From an uncultured Candidatus Saccharibacteria bacterium (GTDB lineage Bacteria; Patescibacteriota; Saccharimonadia; Saccharimonadales; Saccharimonadaceae): 6,657 nucleotides of DNA. The notes beneath the pieces were generated by a model. It did not search any database, had not been told where the DNA came from, and was given only the letters and a program-made list of their open reading frames with translations. The first letter of the stretch is position 1. Each line of letters begins with the position of its first letter. Below are positions 5,163 through 6,657 of this stretch, piece after piece. The DNA is taken from positions 1 to 6,657 of the forward strand of contig CAMZGF010000040.1 in assembly GCA_947306315.1 (NCBI GenBank), given 5' to 3'. The translations under genes and the position numbers were made by a program.

Positions 5163-6657
5163 TTATTTGTTCAACATTTTTCTTATATGTTTCTTTTTCT
5201 GCTTTTCAATTTTATCTGAAATCGACGGCAGTTTTTTCACATTCTTTTGAATAACTTTCTCAAAGAATTTATTGTTAAACCATTCAAAGGCTTTTATTGA
5301 TAAATGCATTACAGGAATAGCTAGAACGGTTGCCCCGAAGAAGATTGACCACGCCTGAAGACCGAGATCATGCTCAAGGCCAAATAATCCTTTAAGGAAA
5401 ATACTAAACAGAATCATACCCGTTATACACGCTGAAACAATCATATACTTCCATTTATCAAATGGACGACAAAGCCTTATTAAGTAGATAATACCGACTA
5501 CTGCCCAAATGAATGTACAAATCGTTGATAAAATCGGCCTTTGGATATGTAAAATTTCATTTCCAACAAACGTAGCAGCCGCAATCAAAACAAGATTCGT
5601 TAAAGCCGCTGGAACAGCATTAAATATAACATTCTTTATAAAGCTGCCTTTAATTAGACCTTCATTTGGAATTTGAGCAAGGAAAAAGCTAGGAATTCCA
5701 ATCGTAAACATCGTAACAAGCGAAACTTGTGTTGGATTCATTGGATACGTAACTGCAAAACAAATCGCAATTAAAGACATCACAAACGAGAAAATATTCT
5801 TAACGAGGAACAATGAACCGGAGCGTTGTAAGTTATTTACAACTCGACGACCCTCACGAACCACTGATGGCATTTTTGAAAAATCCGATTCGAGAAGCAC
5901 GAGCTGCGAAGCCTGTACTGCCGCATCCGATCCACTTGCCATAGCAACAGAACAATCTGCATCCTTTAATGCAAGAACATCGTTAACGCCATCACCAACC
6001 ATTGCGACAGTTTTTCCAGCCTCTTTCAATATATTAATAATACGACGCTTTTGATCAGGTGTAACACGTCCTAATACAACATTACTGAGTACGCTTTCTT
6101 TAAAATTTGTACCCGATCCAAGCATCGTGGCATTAACATATTTTTCTGCACCAAGGATTCCAGCTTTCTTCGCGATTTCCGAAACAGTTTCCGGGTCATC
6201 ACCAGAAATCACCTTAACTTCGACACCTTGCTCTGCAAAATATTTAAATGTTTCAGGAGCAGTATCACGAATATTATTCTGCAAAATAATAGCTGCAAGT
6301 GGACGAACTTTTGCGGTTAATGCTTTATCTTTACCGTCGTCATCTTTTGACACGAGCTTTCCGCCATACTGACCAAAGACCAAAACACGATAACCACGTT
6401 TTGAATACTTATTCACGACCGAGCGAATCGTCTTGTATTCTTCGCGCATCACAAATTCTGGAGCACCAATCACAAATGCTGCACGATTGTATTGAACACC
6501 GGAATATTTATATTTAGAAGAAAACGGAACAATTCCAACAAGACCTTCATATTCATCTTCCTTAAATACTCGTTTTCTTTTGAAAGCTTTTTTAAGCGCT
6601 GCCATTGTTGCATTATCAGCCGAAAGATGCGAAACAACCTCACCTAAAATAAGTGGC
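5163..6657 (-). CDS. P-type cation-transporting ATPase, CtpE-like (5' truncated by window edge)
   Basis: This is the C-terminal 497 codons of an ATP-driven cation pump. The frame stays open through 6657 (PLILGEVVSHLSADNATM and on), so the Met at 6605 is internal and the start lies outside. The phosphorylation motif DKTGT and helices M1-M4 should lie upstream. Present are the nucleotide-binding domain (FSSKYKYSG, then GAPEFV), SGDDPET (6206-6186, the TGDxP element) and the hinge GDGVND (5996-5979). Six C-terminal helices M5-M10 follow, then a Lys-rich cytoplasmic tail. GDGVNDVLALKDAD, LVLLESDF, EGRRVVNN and TIGIPSFFLA resemble the mycobacterial CtpE group, for which Ca2+ transport has been reported, so Ca2+ is my best guess for the ion. 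The KGAPE lysine is Ile here, as CtpE-type proteins also lack it. It converges on the glycosyltransferase gene with adjacent stop codons and no gap. Confidence 0.93.
   Translation of the reverse strand, partial: PLILGEVVSHLSADNATMAALKKAFKRKRVFKEDEYEGLVGIVPFSSKYKYSGVQYNRAAFVIGAPEFVMREEYKTIRSVVNKYSKRGYRVLVFGQYGGKLVSKDDDGKDKALTAKVRPLAAIILQNNIRDTAPETFKYFAEQGVEVKVISGDDPETVSEIAKKAGILGAEKYVNATMLGSGTNFKESVLSNVVLGRVTPDQKRRIINILKEAGKTVAMVGDGVNDVLALKDADCSVAMASGSDAAVQASQLVLLESDFSKMPSVVREGRRVVNNLQRSGSLFLVKNIFSFVMSLIAICFAVTYPMNPTQVSLVTMFTIGIPSFFLAQIPNEGLIKGSFIKNVIFNAVPAALTNLVLIAAATFVGNEILHIQRPILSTICTFIWAVVGIIYLIRLCRPFDKWKYMIVSACITGMILFSIFLKGLFGLEHDLGLQAWSIFFGATVLAIPVMHLSIKAFEWFNNKFFEKVIQKNVKKLPSISDKIEKQKKKHIRKMLNK

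Noticed and set aside
5157..5168. 12-bp palindrome AAATAATTATTT at the convergent stop codons as a protein-binding site
   Set aside because: It arises from two facing TAA stops flanked by A/T-rich codons; nothing else supports an operator.
5173..5200. Possible plus-strand terminator after the glycosyltransferase (AACAT/ATGTT stem followed by T-rich sequence)
   Set aside because: The stem is only 5 bp and AT-rich, the 9-nt loop is large and the T-run is interrupted; the T-richness is explained by Lys codons of the opposing ATPase tail.
6603..6605. ATG at 6605 (minus strand) as the start of the P-type ATPase
   Set aside because: The frame continues upstream to the window edge with residues that fit the region before the nucleotide-binding domain, and a pump without its phosphorylation site and M1-M4 would not be functional. 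It is an internal Met.
1..6657. Recoded TGA (as in Gracilibacteria/Absconditabacteria), CRISPR array, tRNA or insertion sequence
   Set aside because: No gene needs TGA as a sense codon, and no regularly spaced repeats, cloverleaf, transposase or terminal inverted repeats were seen.

Overview
The window is a compact, almost fully coding bacterial segment. It is AT-rich in its third codon positions, intergenic gaps are short (52 bp at most), and the standard code with TGA unused as a sense codon fits every frame. The gene set is a fermentative lactate dehydrogenase, a glycine-tailed DUF2207 membrane protein, a GT4 glycosyltransferase and a CtpE-like P-type ATPase. Together with the reduced spacing this suggests a small-genome fermenter of the Candidatus Saccharibacteria (TM7, Patescibacteria) type. 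A low-GC Gram-positive is a less likely alternative. The placement is inferred from style and gene content; no marker gene is present.

Layout: positions 2-187 (+) hold the last 61 codons of an unrecognised protein. A perfect extended -10 promoter (TGGTATAAT) overlaps its last codons and drives ldh (214-1140, +), an L-lactate dehydrogenase with an intact catalytic set. A clean rho-independent terminator (1151-1178) follows. Its T-run runs directly into a second extended -10 (TGCTATAAT), which predicts a transcript starting at or next to the A of the next ATG, i.e. a leaderless mRNA. That message encodes a 906-aa DUF2207 membrane protein (1193-3913, +) and, after one spacer base, a 415-aa GT4 glycosyltransferase (3915-5162, +). 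The glycosyltransferase ribosome binding site lies inside the GGA-GGC codons of the DUF2207 polyglycine tail. On the opposite strand a P-type ATPase (5163-6657, 5' truncated by the window edge) converges on the glycosyltransferase with no intervening base. Its likely terminator lies inside the 3' end of the glycosyltransferase gene.

How the genes work together: LDH would regenerate NAD+ from NADH at the end of glycolysis. The DUF2207 protein and glycosyltransferase form a two-gene, translationally coupled unit that plausibly acts at the cell envelope: a large duplicated ectodomain anchored in the membrane, plus an enzyme of the kind that glycosylates lipids or other envelope acceptors. The ATPase is an independent transcription unit for cation (probably Ca2+) transport. 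I see no mobile element, CRISPR array, RNA gene or defence cassette. The most notable features are the overlap of regulatory signals with coding or terminator sequence, and the duplicated, cysteine-paired ectodomain of the DUF2207 protein.
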